A DNA stretch of 64,000 nucleotides from an uncultured Clostridia bacterium (GCA_947624675.1 CANQLI010000003.1:124001-188000), one strand, 5' to 3'. Shown: positions 45,380-54,465, counted from the first letter of the stretch. Numbers and translations: made by a program. Notes: generated by a model not told the origin, from the letters alone.

Positions 45380-45419
45380 AGGCATACTGTCGGGATGTTT
45401 TTCTTAAGGCGGTGTGCCT
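45380..45419 (+). other. Leader hairpin before the DUF3343 gene
   Basis: AGGCATAC / GTGTGCCT (one G-U pair) encloses about 24 bases, ending 10 bases before AAGGAG. No matching riboswitch class recognised. No convincing promoter was found in 45304-45442 apart from an isolated TTGACA at 45317. Confidence 0.3.
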
Positions 45420-45442
45420 TGCAAAATTAAGGAGTAAAACAA

Positions 45443-45667
45443 ATGACATATAATCTGATAGCAATGACAAGTATTACCTACGCACAGAAGGCAAAGCGTG
45501 TTTTAAATGCACAGAAGATTTATTGTGAGGTTCAAAAAACGCCTTCGGGCTATTTTTCAGGGTGTGGATATTCGATAAGAGTCAAGGACGATATAAGTCG
45601 TGTGTTATCTGTTCTTAGAATAAACAATATAAAATACAAAGATGCCGTGTCGGGATATGTGAGATAA
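45443..45667 (+). CDS. DUF3343 protein, putative Se/S carrier
   Basis: A 74-residue protein with the DUF3343 pattern: LIAMTSITYAQKAKRVLNAQKIYCEVQKTP, then GCGYSIRV. Such proteins are predicted selenium/sulfur carriers, with Cys residues that accept sulfur. It is encoded just upstream of a cysteine desulfurase, which supports a role in persulfide transfer. ATG 45443 follows AAGGAG. Confidence 0.8.
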   Translation: MTYNLIAMTSITYAQKAKRVLNAQKIYCEVQKTPSGYFSGCGYSIRVKDDISRVLSVLRINNIKYKDAVSGYVR

Positions 45668-45679
45668 GGGGGTGAAAGA

Positions 45680-46804
45680 ATGATAAACTTTGATAATTCC
45701 GCAACTACCTATCCTATGCCGCCTACGGTTTCAAGAGCAGTGTATAATGCGGTCAGATACTACGGAGGAAATCCCGGAAGAAGCGGACATAAGCTGTCTG
45801 TAAAGACTTCGGAAATGGTTTATCTTGTAAGGGAATCGGCAGCAAAGCTATTTGACGCTGAAACTGAAAATGTAGTATTTACATTAAACTGTACTTACGC
45901 GCTTAATATGGCTATAAAAGGAAGCCTTCGTCAGGGCGATCACTGTATAATATCTTCTCTTGAACACAATAGTGTTTCAAGACCAGTGTATGCAATGTCA
46001 AAGAAAGGGATAAGCTTTTCGGTCCTGGAGGTAGACGATGACGATGAGGTAACACTCAGAAGATTAAAAGCCTTGATAAGGGAAAATACCCGGGCTGTGA
46101 TAATGACGGTATGCTCAAATGTCACAGGTCAGATACTTCCTTATCGCGAAATAGGAAGATTATGCAGAAAAAAAGGAATTGTGTATATTGCCGATGCAGC
46201 GCAGGCTGCCGGAGTTTTGCCGCTTAGTATGAATGACGGCTTTGATTTTCTGTGTATGTCCGGGCATAAGGGACTTTACGGGCCTACCGGAACCGGGCTT
46301 TTAATATCGTCGGGTCGGTTTTCGCTGTCAACCATTATTGAGGGTGGAACAGGAGCTACTTCGCTTGAGTTGGAACAAACGGGATTTTTGCCTGAGCAAT
46401 TAGAGAGCGGAACTGTAAATACTGTCGGGATAATGGGGCTTGGAGAAGGAATAAAATTTGTAAAGAGCCGCGGAATAAATAAGATACACAGTTACGAGAT
46501 GAAGCTTACCGAAACTTTTATAACAGGATTAAGGAGTCAGCGTGATATTAAAATTATCAGAGGAACCGGAAACTATTCAGCCGTTGTGTCATTTAATAAG
46601 GACGGCGTAGACGCCAATGAGCTTGCAGAATATCTCAGCAACCGTGGAATATATCTTAGGGGCGGTTATCATTGTGCAGGGCTTGCACATAAATACCTCG
46701 GAACGCAAAGTGCGGGAACTTTAAGATTTTCACCATCTGTAATGAACAGTCAAAGCGAGGTTTACACGCTGTTGAATGCTTTAAAAAAGTATAAAATCCA
46801 GTAA
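45680..46804 (+). CDS. Cysteine desulfurase (class V aminotransferase fold)
   Basis: A 374-residue PLP enzyme of the SufS/Csd-like group. NSATTYP N-terminus, SLEHNSVSRPVY, DAAQAAGVLPL, the PLP lysine in CMSGHKGLYGPTG, and the catalytic Cys in RGGYHCAGLAHK. It removes sulfur (or selenium) from cysteine (selenocysteine) to form a persulfide. It follows the DUF3343 carrier by 12 bases and probably loads it. Confidence 0.9.
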   Translation: MINFDNSATTYPMPPTVSRAVYNAVRYYGGNPGRSGHKLSVKTSEMVYLVRESAAKLFDAETENVVFTLNCTYALNMAIKGSLRQGDHCIISSLEHNSVSRPVYAMSKKGISFSVLEVDDDDEVTLRRLKALIRENTRAVIMTVCSNVTGQILPYREIGRLCRKKGIVYIADAAQAAGVLPLSMNDGFDFLCMSGHKGLYGPTGTGLLISSGRFSLSTIIEGGTGATSLELEQTGFLPEQLESGTVNTVGIMGLGEGIKFVKSRGINKIHSYEMKLTETFITGLRSQRDIKIIRGTGNYSAVVSFNKDGVDANELAEYLSNRGIYLRGGYHCAGLAHKYLGTQSAGTLRFSPSVMNSQSEVYTLLNALKKYKIQ

Positions 46805-46811
46805 AAAATAC

Positions 46812-46840
46812 TTGTGTAAATTCAAAAAATATGTTATACT
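46812..46840 (+). promoter_or_regulatory. cdaA promoter
   Basis: TTGTGT (46812-46817), 17-bp spacer, TATACT (46835-46840) with TG one base upstream. Confidence 0.65.
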
Positions 46841-46890
46841 GTATGTGATTAGCTGGGTATTATGGCGTTTTGCATAAGGAAGTGGATTTT

Positions 46891-47769
46891 TTGGATACTT
46901 TATCAAATTTATTTGACGCTTTTATAAGCATAATAAAATCCATAACAGTGTTTGATATACTGGATATTGCAATTTTGTCTTTTCTTCTGTATAAGGGTAT
47001 CCAGATAGCAAGAGAGACCAGAGCGGGACAGCTTGTAAAAGGAATAATACTTTTGATTGCCTGCTATTTTATAGCTGATTTTTTTGAGCTCAAGGCTATG
47101 ACATATATTCTTCAGACCTTCTTCAGCTGGGGATTTTTAGCGATAGTTATACTGTTTCAGCCGGAGCTCAGGAGAATACTTGAGAAAATGGGAAGGACTA
47201 AAGTTGTCAGTCTATACTCTTTAAATCCGATGGATTCTAATGGGATCGCCGGGGCTTGGGAAAACTGTATAAACGCTATCTGTGAGTCAGCCGAAAGCCT
47301 GTCGTCCACAAAGACAGGAGCTCTAATAGTGTGCGAGAGAATGACTAAGCTTGGCGAACAGATAGACACAGGTACTATTCTTAACTGTACTCCATCTGTT
47401 GCGGTATTTGGAAATATCTTTTTCCCGAACACTCCGCTGCACGACGGAGCGGTGATTATACGAGACGGAATGATCCTTGCTGCGGGCTGTTTTCTTCCAA
47501 AGCCGCAGAAGGAGGAATTTATCAACAAGCAGCTCGGATCAAGACACAGGGCTGCTATCGGTATAAGCGAGGTAAGTGATGCCTTAGTTGTTGTAGTTTC
47601 CGAGGAAACGGGAAATATCTCCGTTGCCGAGGACGGTGTATTGACAAGGGGCTATCACAAGGAAAGCTTAAAAAAGCTTCTCACAAAAAAGCTTATGCCT
47701 GTTGAGGATGAAGCAAAGCTTCAGAGCTTAGCCGGAAGGGTGAAGAGGAAATGGAAAAAAGAAAATTAA
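46891..47769 (+). CDS. cdaA: Diadenylate cyclase CdaA
   Basis: The protein has about 292 residues from TTG 46891, chosen because AAGGAAG lies 8-9 bases upstream; in-frame TTG 46870 and GTG 46882 lack a well-spaced site. Three transmembrane segments precede the DAC domain with LHDGAVII (DGA motif) and GSRHRAAIG (RHR motif), so it makes cyclic-di-AMP, a regulator of K+ and osmolyte balance. The next gene encodes its partner CdaR, overlapping by 19 bases. Confidence 0.93.
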   Translation: MDTLSNLFDAFISIIKSITVFDILDIAILSFLLYKGIQIARETRAGQLVKGIILLIACYFIADFFELKAMTYILQTFFSWGFLAIVILFQPELRRILEKMGRTKVVSLYSLNPMDSNGIAGAWENCINAICESAESLSSTKTGALIVCERMTKLGEQIDTGTILNCTPSVAVFGNIFFPNTPLHDGAVIIRDGMILAAGCFLPKPQKEEFINKQLGSRHRAAIGISEVSDALVVVVSEETGNISVAEDGVLTRGYHKESLKKLLTKKLMPVEDEAKLQSLAGRVKRKWKKEN

Positions 47770-49064
47770 GATTTAATCTTTCTAAGCTTCTGGACAGCAG
47801 CTTTTTTGTAAAAATACTTGCGATCGTGATAGCGGTAGTTTTGTGGTTTACGCTTTCTATTGCTGTTTACCCTAATGTTGAGAAGCGTATATCAGGTATA
47901 CCGCTCTCGGTTTCTCTGTCCGGAGGAGCCGGTGAAGGGGCGAGCCTTGTCGCACAAAACAGCGACAGTATAACTGTTTCAGCGAATATCTCAGGTGCAA
48001 GATATGTAATAGGAGATTATACTGCCGATAGCTTGATAGCGTCAGTAGATACATCGGGAATAACTAAAAGCGGAGAATATACGCTTGATGTAAATGTTTC
48101 ATCTGCTAATTCGGATACCATTGATGTTTTGTCCGTAAGCCCTAAAACCGTAACGCTATCCTTTGATTTTAATGTTACAAGGGTTTATGAGATAACCTCC
48201 GACAGAGTTGATACTTCTTCGCTTACAACAGCCGACGGATTTGTAAAGGATATACCTGTTATCTCACCGAATACAATAAATATTGAGGGAGCTAAAACCT
48301 TGTTGGATTCAGTAAGCTCGGTATCGGTAAGAGTTCTTGACAAAACTAAAAATCTTACTGAAGCATTTACGACAAGCAATACCGAGATAGTGTTGTATGA
48401 CAGCGAGGGAAATGAGGTCAAAAAGGACGGCCTTACCATATCTCCGGAGAATATATCTGTGTCTGTAAATGTAACAAAGAAGGATTCCGCTCCAATTTAT
48501 GTTAATTTTAAAAACTCACAGGGTGAAGATGCCGGAAATATATTTGATCCAAGTGTGATAGTCTCAACAATTTCGCCGCAGGCAATAAATGTTTCGGCAA
48601 TAGGTGATGTCGAGAGGGATCTGAGTATAAATCTTGATCTCAATCTGCGAGATGTAAGTCCAGGAGCCACAGCGACTATCAGCAAGTCGGCTTTAACCTC
48701 TGCTCTGTCTGCAAAGGGACTTACAGCGTCAGACGGAGAGCTAAACACTGTTTATGTAAACTATAAGGATGCTGGATTTTCAAGCAAGAAAATAACTGTG
48801 CCGAAGTCAGCGTTTAAAATTCAAAATATACCTGAGAATAAAAAAGCGTCAATAGTCACAGATGAAATAAAGGATGTTATTATCTACGGACCTACCGATG
48901 AACTGGAGGGTCTTGAAGATAGTGACTTTATAGCCGTACTGGATCTGTCAAAGGCAGAGCTTTCAAATGATACTTTTTTTGTGACAATATACTGTCCCGA
49001 CAACAAGAGCGTATGGGCGTACGGTGATTATAAGATAACACTTTCTATAACAGATAAAAAGTAG
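47751..49064 (+). CDS. cdaR: CdaR/YbbR domain protein
   Basis: A 437-residue protein: an N-terminal anchor (ILAIVIAVVLWFTLSIAVYP, about residues 18-40) and four YbbR-like beta repeats outside. CdaR regulates CdaA at the membrane. The gene overlaps cdaA, an arrangement conserved in Firmicutes, where glmM usually follows; here it does not. It ends at a hairpin-like terminator. Confidence 0.9.
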   Translation: MEKRKLRFNLSKLLDSSFFVKILAIVIAVVLWFTLSIAVYPNVEKRISGIPLSVSLSGGAGEGASLVAQNSDSITVSANISGARYVIGDYTADSLIASVDTSGITKSGEYTLDVNVSSANSDTIDVLSVSPKTVTLSFDFNVTRVYEITSDRVDTSSLTTADGFVKDIPVISPNTINIEGAKTLLDSVSSVSVRVLDKTKNLTEAFTTSNTEIVLYDSEGNEVKKDGLTISPENISVSVNVTKKDSAPIYVNFKNSQGEDAGNIFDPSVIVSTISPQAINVSAIGDVERDLSINLDLNLRDVSPGATATISKSALTSALSAKGLTASDGELNTVYVNYKDAGFSSKKITVPKSAFKIQNIPENKKASIVTDEIKDVIIYGPTDELEGLEDSDFIAVLDLSKAELSNDTFFVTIYCPDNKSVWAYGDYKITLSITDKK

Positions 49065-49073
49065 TGTTTATTT

Positions 49074-49110
49074 AGGCGGGGCGATAGTTTTCGTTTCCGC
49101 CTGTTTGTTT
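49074..49110 (+). terminator. Probable terminator after cdaR
   Basis: AGGCGG / CCGCCT plus two G-U pairs, followed by GTTTGTTT. The next gene has no obvious strong promoter between here and its start. Confidence 0.65.
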
Positions 49111-49134
49111 AAATAACAGGAAGGGGCTTTAATT

Positions 49135-50703
49135 TTGCCGTTTATAATACCACAGATCAAATGTGCATTTACAGTAAATGTTGAATATGCAAAGAAAAAA
49201 GCTCTGCATTTATTAGGTGTTGATCCAAAAGACATCAAAAGTATAAATGTATATAAACGCTCGCTTGACGCGAGGAAGGGAAGAGAAATTTCATTTGTTT
49301 ATTCCTTTTTGGTTGAACTTTACGATACAAATAGGGAATCGCTGATAGCGGAAAAATATGGTTTCTCAATCTTTAACGAGGATGTGTTTGAACCTGAGCC
49401 AAAGCTTCCTAAAGACAAAAAGATAGTAGTTGCCGGATTCGGACCATCGGGGATGTTCGCTTCGCTTATTTTGGCGAGAATGGGGTACAAGCCCTTGGTA
49501 CTTGAGCGCGGAGCAAAAATGGAGGACAGGATAAAGGCTGTCGAGTCATTCTGGAGCGGCGGAGAGCTTGATGAAAGCGCAAATGTTCAGTTCGGCGAAG
49601 GCGGAGCGGGAACCTTTTCTGACGGAAAGCTCACAACAAGGATAAAAGACCCATTATGTCGTATCGTTTTAAAAGAGCTTGTGAGATTCGGTGCTGATGA
49701 GGAAATACTCACCCTTGCAAAACCACATATAGGCACTGACAGGATACGAGAAATAGTTGTTAAGATAAGAAAAGAGATAGAGTCATTGGGCGGTGAGATA
49801 ATGTTTTGTTCACCGCTTAACGGGATAAATATAAGCAACGGTAGGATAAAAAGCGTTTACTCTGACAGAAAAGAGATAAAAGCGGACAAGCTTATTCTTT
49901 CGATCGGTCATTCGGCAAGGGATACATTTGAGCTGCTCTTAAAAAACGGAGTAATGATCGAGCCTAAACCTTTTTCGGTCGGAGCGAGAATCGAACATCT
50001 TCAGCGTGAGGTGGACGAAAGCTTGTACGGTGCTCTTGCGGGAGATAAGCGGCTGCCGGTAGGTGAGTATCAGCTTTCTCACAGGTTTTCAGATAATTCT
50101 GCGGTTTATACATTTTGTATGTGTCCCGGCGGATATGTTGTCGCGGCACAAAGCGAGAAGAATTCTGTTATCACAAACGGAATGAGTTTTAGCAGAAGAG
50201 ACGGCAAGAACGCAAATTCAGCCCTTGTAGTGTCGGTTTCTCCGGAGAATTTCGGGAATCATCCGCTTGACGGTGTAAAGTTTGCAAAAGAGCTTGAAAA
50301 AAACGCTTATAAACTTACAGGAGGTTATAAAGCACCCTGTATGAGTGTAAAGGGATTTATCAATGACGATAAAACTTTAAAGTCGGAAATTATATCAACA
50401 TACAACAGAGGTGTATCATATTCAGATCTTTCCAAGCTGTTCCCCAAAAGAATAACAGAAAAAATGAAAATAGGTATCAGTTGTTTCTCTAAAAAGATGA
50501 GATGCTTTTCTGGCGGACTTCTTACCGCTCCTGAAACCAGAACTTCTTCGCCGGTAAGGATCGTCAGAAATGATGATATGACTGCGGCAGGGATCAGCAA
50601 TCTTTATCCTGTCGGAGAGGGAGCAGGATATGCAGGAGGAATAATGTCCGCAGCTGTTGACGGAATAAAAGCCGCTGTTAAAATAATGCGGTGCAGTGAG
50701 TAA
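49135..50703 (+). CDS. FAD-dependent oxidoreductase (COG2509 type)
   Basis: A 522-residue flavoprotein from TTG 49135 (GGAAGGGG upstream). The N-terminal 90 residues are an alpha/beta domain; then a dinucleotide-binding motif (VVAGFGPSGMFASLILA), FGEGGAGTFSDGKLTTR and a C-terminal PVGEGAGYAGGIMSAAVDG flavin loop. Homologues are called FAD-dependent dehydrogenases; the reaction is unknown. In Clostridia such genes often neighbour glmM or cdaR, as here. It overlaps the next gene's possible start. Confidence 0.85.
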   Translation: MPFIIPQIKCAFTVNVEYAKKKALHLLGVDPKDIKSINVYKRSLDARKGREISFVYSFLVELYDTNRESLIAEKYGFSIFNEDVFEPEPKLPKDKKIVVAGFGPSGMFASLILARMGYKPLVLERGAKMEDRIKAVESFWSGGELDESANVQFGEGGAGTFSDGKLTTRIKDPLCRIVLKELVRFGADEEILTLAKPHIGTDRIREIVVKIRKEIESLGGEIMFCSPLNGINISNGRIKSVYSDRKEIKADKLILSIGHSARDTFELLLKNGVMIEPKPFSVGARIEHLQREVDESLYGALAGDKRLPVGEYQLSHRFSDNSAVYTFCMCPGGYVVAAQSEKNSVITNGMSFSRRDGKNANSALVVSVSPENFGNHPLDGVKFAKELEKNAYKLTGGYKAPCMSVKGFINDDKTLKSEIISTYNRGVSYSDLSKLFPKRITEKMKIGISCFSKKMRCFSGGLLTAPETRTSSPVRIVRNDDMTAAGISNLYPVGEGAGYAGGIMSAAVDGIKAAVKIMRCSE

Positions 50704-52243
50704 AGAGAGCGTGAGTTTATTGTTTTCAGAAGTAAAAAGTATAGGCTTGATTGGAATGAACGCATTTATGGTAAGTGCGGAGATTGAAGCGGTAAGAGGT
50801 CTTCCGTCTTTTGACATTGTCGGCTGTGCCGATACGGCGGTAAGGGAGAGCAGGGAAAGACTAAGATCTGCCTTCCGTTCAAGCGGACTTCGTTTTCCGG
50901 AGATACAGATAACACTTAATCTTGCTCCCGCCGATACCAAAAAGACAGGTTCTGTACACGATCTGGCAATAGCTGCCGCATTGTTTTCTGTTATGGGAAA
51001 AATAAATGCGGAGGAGATTTCAGATCACGCTTTTGTTGGAGAGCTTTCACTTGGCGGTGAGGTAAGACCTGTAAACGGTATACTTCCAATGGCGTTTTTA
51101 GCAAAAAAGTCAGGTATAAAAAAGCTGTTTGTATCATATAAAAACGCTAAGGAAGCAAGTGTGTGTGAGGGAATTGAAGTCTATCCTGTGAAAAATCTTA
51201 TTGAAATGTATAAGCATTTCTGCGGTGAAAGTATAAAAACATTCGGCAAATACATACCTTTTGGAGACGCTTTTGACGAGACGCTTGATTATAAAGATGT
51301 AAAAGGTCAGAAATCTGTGAAAAAAGCTTTGGAAATCGCTGCAAGCGGTGGGCATAATATACTTATGATAGGTTCTCCCGGAAGCGGAAAAAGTATGCTT
51401 GCTAAAAGGCTTCCGTCTATATTGCCTCAAATGACATTTGACGAAGCGGTTGAGACTACAAATATTCATTCGATAGCAGGTGTTTTAGACAGTGACGACC
51501 CGCTTATTATAAAGCGTCCGTTTCGTTCTCCGCATCACACGATCTCAAGCGTCGGACTCTCAGGAGGTGGTTCTGTTCCGAAACCGGGTGAAATATCGCT
51601 CGCACATAACGGTGTGTTGTTTCTTGATGAGCTTGCAGAATTTGACAGACCTACGCTTGAGGTGTTAAGACAGCCGCTTGAGGACAGAAAGGTCACTATC
51701 TCCCGCGCGTGGGGAAGTGTGTCATACCCGAGTTCGATAATGCTTGTTGCAGCTATGAATCCGTGTCCTTGCGGATATTACGGTCATCCAAAGAAAGAGT
51801 GTATATGCAGTGAGAAAAAAGTGCGTCAGTACCTTTCAAAAATAAGTGGTCCTCTTCTTGACAGAATTGACATACAGGTCGAAGTACCGCCGGTTGAATT
51901 TGAGGATATTTCTTCAGAAGTTAAAGAAGAGCCGTCTTCGGCTATCCGTGAGAGAGTTCAGAGAGCAAGAGAGATACAAAACAAAAGATTCAAAGGAACA
52001 GGAATCACTTGTAATGCTCAGATAACGAGCGATATAATTGATGAGGTTTGCGTTATGACTGAATCGGCGAAAATGTTTTTGAAAAGCATTTTTGATCGCT
52101 TAGCGCTTTCCGCAAGGGGATATGACAGAATACTTAAGGTAGCAAGAACTGCCGCAGATATGACAGGTGAGAGCTTGATCGATAAAAGTCACATAGCTCT
52201 TGCGGTATCATACAGAACTCTTGACAGAAAATATTTCGGATAA
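50696..52243 (+). CDS. comM: YifB family Mg-chelatase-like AAA+ ATPase
   Basis: A member of the YifB/ComM family, about 510 residues. GTG 50696 gives a GTGA overlap with the preceding gene; GTG 50711 or TTG 50720 would match the usual family N-terminus (FSEVKSIGLIGMNAF) better, and no start has a strong ribosome site. The N-terminal ChlI-like domain, then the AAA+ domain with GSPGSGKSM (Walker A), GVLFLDELAEF (Walker B) and a CxCxY zinc-like cluster (CPCGYYGHPKKECICS). ComM acts as a branch-migration helicase in natural transformation in other bacteria. Confidence 0.88.
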   Translation: MSKESVSLLFSEVKSIGLIGMNAFMVSAEIEAVRGLPSFDIVGCADTAVRESRERLRSAFRSSGLRFPEIQITLNLAPADTKKTGSVHDLAIAAALFSVMGKINAEEISDHAFVGELSLGGEVRPVNGILPMAFLAKKSGIKKLFVSYKNAKEASVCEGIEVYPVKNLIEMYKHFCGESIKTFGKYIPFGDAFDETLDYKDVKGQKSVKKALEIAASGGHNILMIGSPGSGKSMLAKRLPSILPQMTFDEAVETTNIHSIAGVLDSDDPLIIKRPFRSPHHTISSVGLSGGGSVPKPGEISLAHNGVLFLDELAEFDRPTLEVLRQPLEDRKVTISRAWGSVSYPSSIMLVAAMNPCPCGYYGHPKKECICSEKKVRQYLSKISGPLLDRIDIQVEVPPVEFEDISSEVKEEPSSAIRERVQRAREIQNKRFKGTGITCNAQITSDIIDEVCVMTESAKMFLKSIFDRLALSARGYDRILKVARTAADMTGESLIDKSHIALAVSYRTLDRKYFG

Positions 52244-52261
52244 ATAAGGAGGATTTTTATT

Positions 52262-53035
52262 ATGTTGGCACTTATCACGGGAGCAAGCTCAGGAATAGGA
52301 GCGGAATTTGCAAAAATATTGGCACACTGTGGATGCTCGCTTATCCTTGTAGCCAGAAGACTTGACAGGCTGGAAGAACTGGCGGCGGACATACTTGAGA
52401 GGTATGATGTGGATATAAGTGTGATCGACTGCGACCTGTCCGATGATAAAAACTGTTATAGGCTTTATCAGACAGTTAAGGATGAAAATGTCGATATTCT
52501 TATAAACAATGCCGGTTTCGGAGCATACGGTGAGTTTACAAAAACTGACCTTGAAAAGGAAACTAGAATGATCGACCTAAACTGTAAAACAGTCCATATA
52601 CTTACAAAGCTGTTTTTAAAGGATATGGTAAAGAAAGACTCGGGCTATATATTAAATGTAGCCTCTTCCGCAGGACTTATCAGCGGCGGCCCATATATGG
52701 CGGCGTATTATGCAACAAAGGCATATGTTGTCAGCCTTACAAGAGCTGTCAATGAGGAGCTTTCCGAAAGGGGAAGCAATGTGTATTTAGGAGCGCTCTG
52801 TCCCGGACCTGTCGACACTGAATTCAATGATGTCGCTGGAGTTAGCTTTGGACTTAGCGGAATATCTGCTAAGGAATGCGCAATAGACGGAGTTTTCGGA
52901 ATGTTTGATGAGCGCAAGACGATCATAGTTCCGACGCTTAAGATGAAGCTGCTGACATATTTTAATAAGTTTTTACCACAGAAGCCATTGATGAAAATAA
53001 TCGGTAAGCTTCAAAAAACAAAGGGTGATTTATGA
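52262..53035 (+). CDS. Short-chain dehydrogenase/reductase
   Basis: A 257-residue NAD(P)-binding SDR. TGASSGIG is the cofactor loop, NNAGFGAYG the NAG motif, and YYATK gives the YxxxK catalytic pair with Ser in ASSAG. It resembles YqjQ/DltE-like short-chain oxidoreductases of unknown substrate. ATG 52262 follows AAGGAGG. It stands at the end of the plus-strand block. Confidence 0.88.
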   Translation: MLALITGASSGIGAEFAKILAHCGCSLILVARRLDRLEELAADILERYDVDISVIDCDLSDDKNCYRLYQTVKDENVDILINNAGFGAYGEFTKTDLEKETRMIDLNCKTVHILTKLFLKDMVKKDSGYILNVASSAGLISGGPYMAAYYATKAYVVSLTRAVNEELSERGSNVYLGALCPGPVDTEFNDVAGVSFGLSGISAKECAIDGVFGMFDERKTIIVPTLKMKLLTYFNKFLPQKPLMKIIGKLQKTKGDL

Positions 53036-53088
53036 TTAGCCTTCGAGTCGGTATGAAATTTTCCAATGCTTTTAAAGTTATCACTTAA

Positions 53089-53217
53089 TCACTTTGTATT
53101 TTCTTTTTTGAATTTTTTGTCTCTCACTAACAGCGCAAAATCAGGAAAAAATGTACGCAAACGTACATTCTTCATAAAATAAACTATGTTTTGTAACAGA
53201 AAGTTTACAATGTTCAT
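53089..53217 (-). CDS. Small conserved ORF, copy 3 of 3 (unknown)
   Basis: A 42-codon frame, MNIVNFLLQNIVYFMK, NVRLRTFFPDFALLVRDKK, then a lysine-rich tail FKKENTK. Its first 31 codons are protein-identical to copy 2 although the DNA differs at five sites. It has no ribosome binding site. It lies between the SDR gene and the convergent recombinase gene. The peptide would be a hydrophobic, amphipathic, basic helix, like many membrane-active small peptides; this is only a resemblance. Confidence 0.4.
   Translation of the reverse strand: MNIVNFLLQNIVYFMKNVRLRTFFPDFALLVRDKKFKKENTK
53121..53216 (-). repeat. Dispersed ~96-bp intergenic repeat, copy 3
   Basis: 91 of 96 bases match copy 2; the hairpin at 53150-53169 is conserved. 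All three copies sit in intergenic space within about 60 bases of a hairpin or terminator. Confidence 0.85.
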
Positions 53218-53240
53218 AAAATATTCATATCTTAGTGATA

Positions 53241-53276
53241 TAAAAACGCCTTACAATTATTTTAAAGTAAGGCGTT
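53241..53276 (-). terminator. Terminator of the recombinase gene
   Basis: A perfect 10-bp stem (AACGCCTTAC / GTAAGGCGTT) with a 12-nt loop; minus-strand T tract TTTTTA. Confidence 0.85.
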
Positions 53277-53283
53277 GTTTATA

Positions 53284-54264
53284 CTATTTTTTATCGGGTA
53301 TTTTATCAGCAAGAGGGGAGGCTTCAGCTGCTTTTTTTAGATTTTCATTTGAAAGGTGAGTATATATTTCTGTTGTGGCTATACTTTTATGTCCCAAAAT
53401 TTCTTTAAGTATAAGCGGATCAACTCCGCCGTGCTGATACATAAGTGTTGCGGCGGTGTGGCGAAGCTTATGTGTTGAGACGCCGAGATTTGATAACCCC
53501 GCCTTTTTTAGCATTTCTTCAACTATGAACTGAACCCGGCGTTTATCTATACGCTTTAGCTGCTGTGACAGAAACATAGCGTCTGAGTCTTTTGAATTTT
53601 TGGGTCTATCTTCTAGATAACCCTCGATAGCAGATATACAGGCATCGTTTAAATACACGATCCGCTCCTTTGAACCTTTACCAAACAAACGTAGTGTACG
53701 ATTTTCTTTATTATAATCTACAATATTTAAACCTACAAGCTCGCTTAGACGCATACCGCAGTTTAGAAATAAACATATTATGCAGTAATCCCGGGTCTTG
53801 TGTCTTGAATCAATATTCTTTAGCAGATCAACAGCCTGTTCAAGCGACAGAAATTTAGGAAGTTTATTTTTAACTCTCGGAAGCTCGAGATCTTCAAGCG
53901 GATTGACCTCCAGCATTTTAGCCTTGTTATGAAGATACGAGTAAAGCTGCTTAATTGCTGAAGTTTTTCTTGCTCGTGTCGCGGTAGAATTACAACGCGT
54001 CTCTTTTAAATAGTTCATAAACTCATACGCATCATATAGCGTAAAATTTTCAATATAAGAGAACGGAACATCTCTTACGGTTATTTTTGAATATGGAGTA
54101 TCGCTGTCAACATCCTTGTGTTTAAGCTTTAAATATCTGAGAAATGTTCGTATATCCAGATAATAAGCCTCTTCAGTACGATCTGCGCGGTCTTTTATCA
54201 GTCTTAGATTTAAAAGATAATCTTTTATATACTCAGGGCAATCATCCATATATTCTTGTTTCAT
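53284..54264 (-). CDS. Tyrosine site-specific recombinase (Xer-like)
   Basis: A 326-residue tyrosine recombinase. SAM-like N-terminal DNA-binding region (about residues 1-115), then the catalytic domain: Arg in NCGMRLSEL, Lys in FGKGSKERIVYL, HKLRH, and HKSIATTEIYTH with the nucleophile Tyr. It is somewhat longer than XerC/XerD (~300) but XerC-like in layout, so it could be a chromosome-dimer recombinase or a dedicated inverting enzyme. AAGGAG precedes ATG 54264. It has its own consensus promoter and nearby inverted repeats. Confidence 0.9.
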   Translation of the reverse strand: MKQEYMDDCPEYIKDYLLNLRLIKDRADRTEEAYYLDIRTFLRYLKLKHKDVDSDTPYSKITVRDVPFSYIENFTLYDAYEFMNYLKETRCNSTATRARKTSAIKQLYSYLHNKAKMLEVNPLEDLELPRVKNKLPKFLSLEQAVDLLKNIDSRHKTRDYCIICLFLNCGMRLSELVGLNIVDYNKENRTLRLFGKGSKERIVYLNDACISAIEGYLEDRPKNSKDSDAMFLSQQLKRIDKRRVQFIVEEMLKKAGLSNLGVSTHKLRHTAATLMYQHGGVDPLILKEILGHKSIATTEIYTHLSNENLKKAAEASPLADKIPDKK

Positions 54265-54284
54265 ACTTTTTCTCCTTCCCTTAT

Positions 54285-54310
54285 ATTCACTAAATTTTTA
54301 TTTAGCGAAT
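54285..54310. repeat. 11-bp inverted repeat in the recombinase leader
   Basis: ATTCACTAAAT, TTTT, ATTTAGCGAAT: 10 of 11 bases pair. It lies between the promoter and the ribosome site, so it may be an RNA hairpin or an operator. Confidence 0.6.
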
Positions 54311-54322
54311 ATTTCTGTGTTT

Positions 54323-54351
54323 ATTATACACCACCTTTTTCTATTTGTCAA
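54323..54351 (-). promoter_or_regulatory. Recombinase promoter (consensus)
   Basis: Minus strand: TTGACA (54351-54346), 17-bp spacer, TATAAT (54328-54323). Confidence 0.88.
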
Positions 54352-54410
54352 TACCAGTTAATGACTTTTTTAGCAAAATTTAAAAACATATGTCCCCTAT
54401 AAAGCAGCGG

Positions 54411-54465
54411 ATTTCATTTAGTCTTTCAATATCTTTAAAATTGTTACCGAAAGACTAAATGAAAT
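54411..54465. repeat. Perfect 17-bp inverted repeat between sigE and the recombinase
   Basis: ATTTCATTTAGTCTTTC (54411-54427) and its exact complement (54449-54465) with a 21-bp spacer. There is no T tract on either side, which makes a terminator unlikely. Confidence 0.85.
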
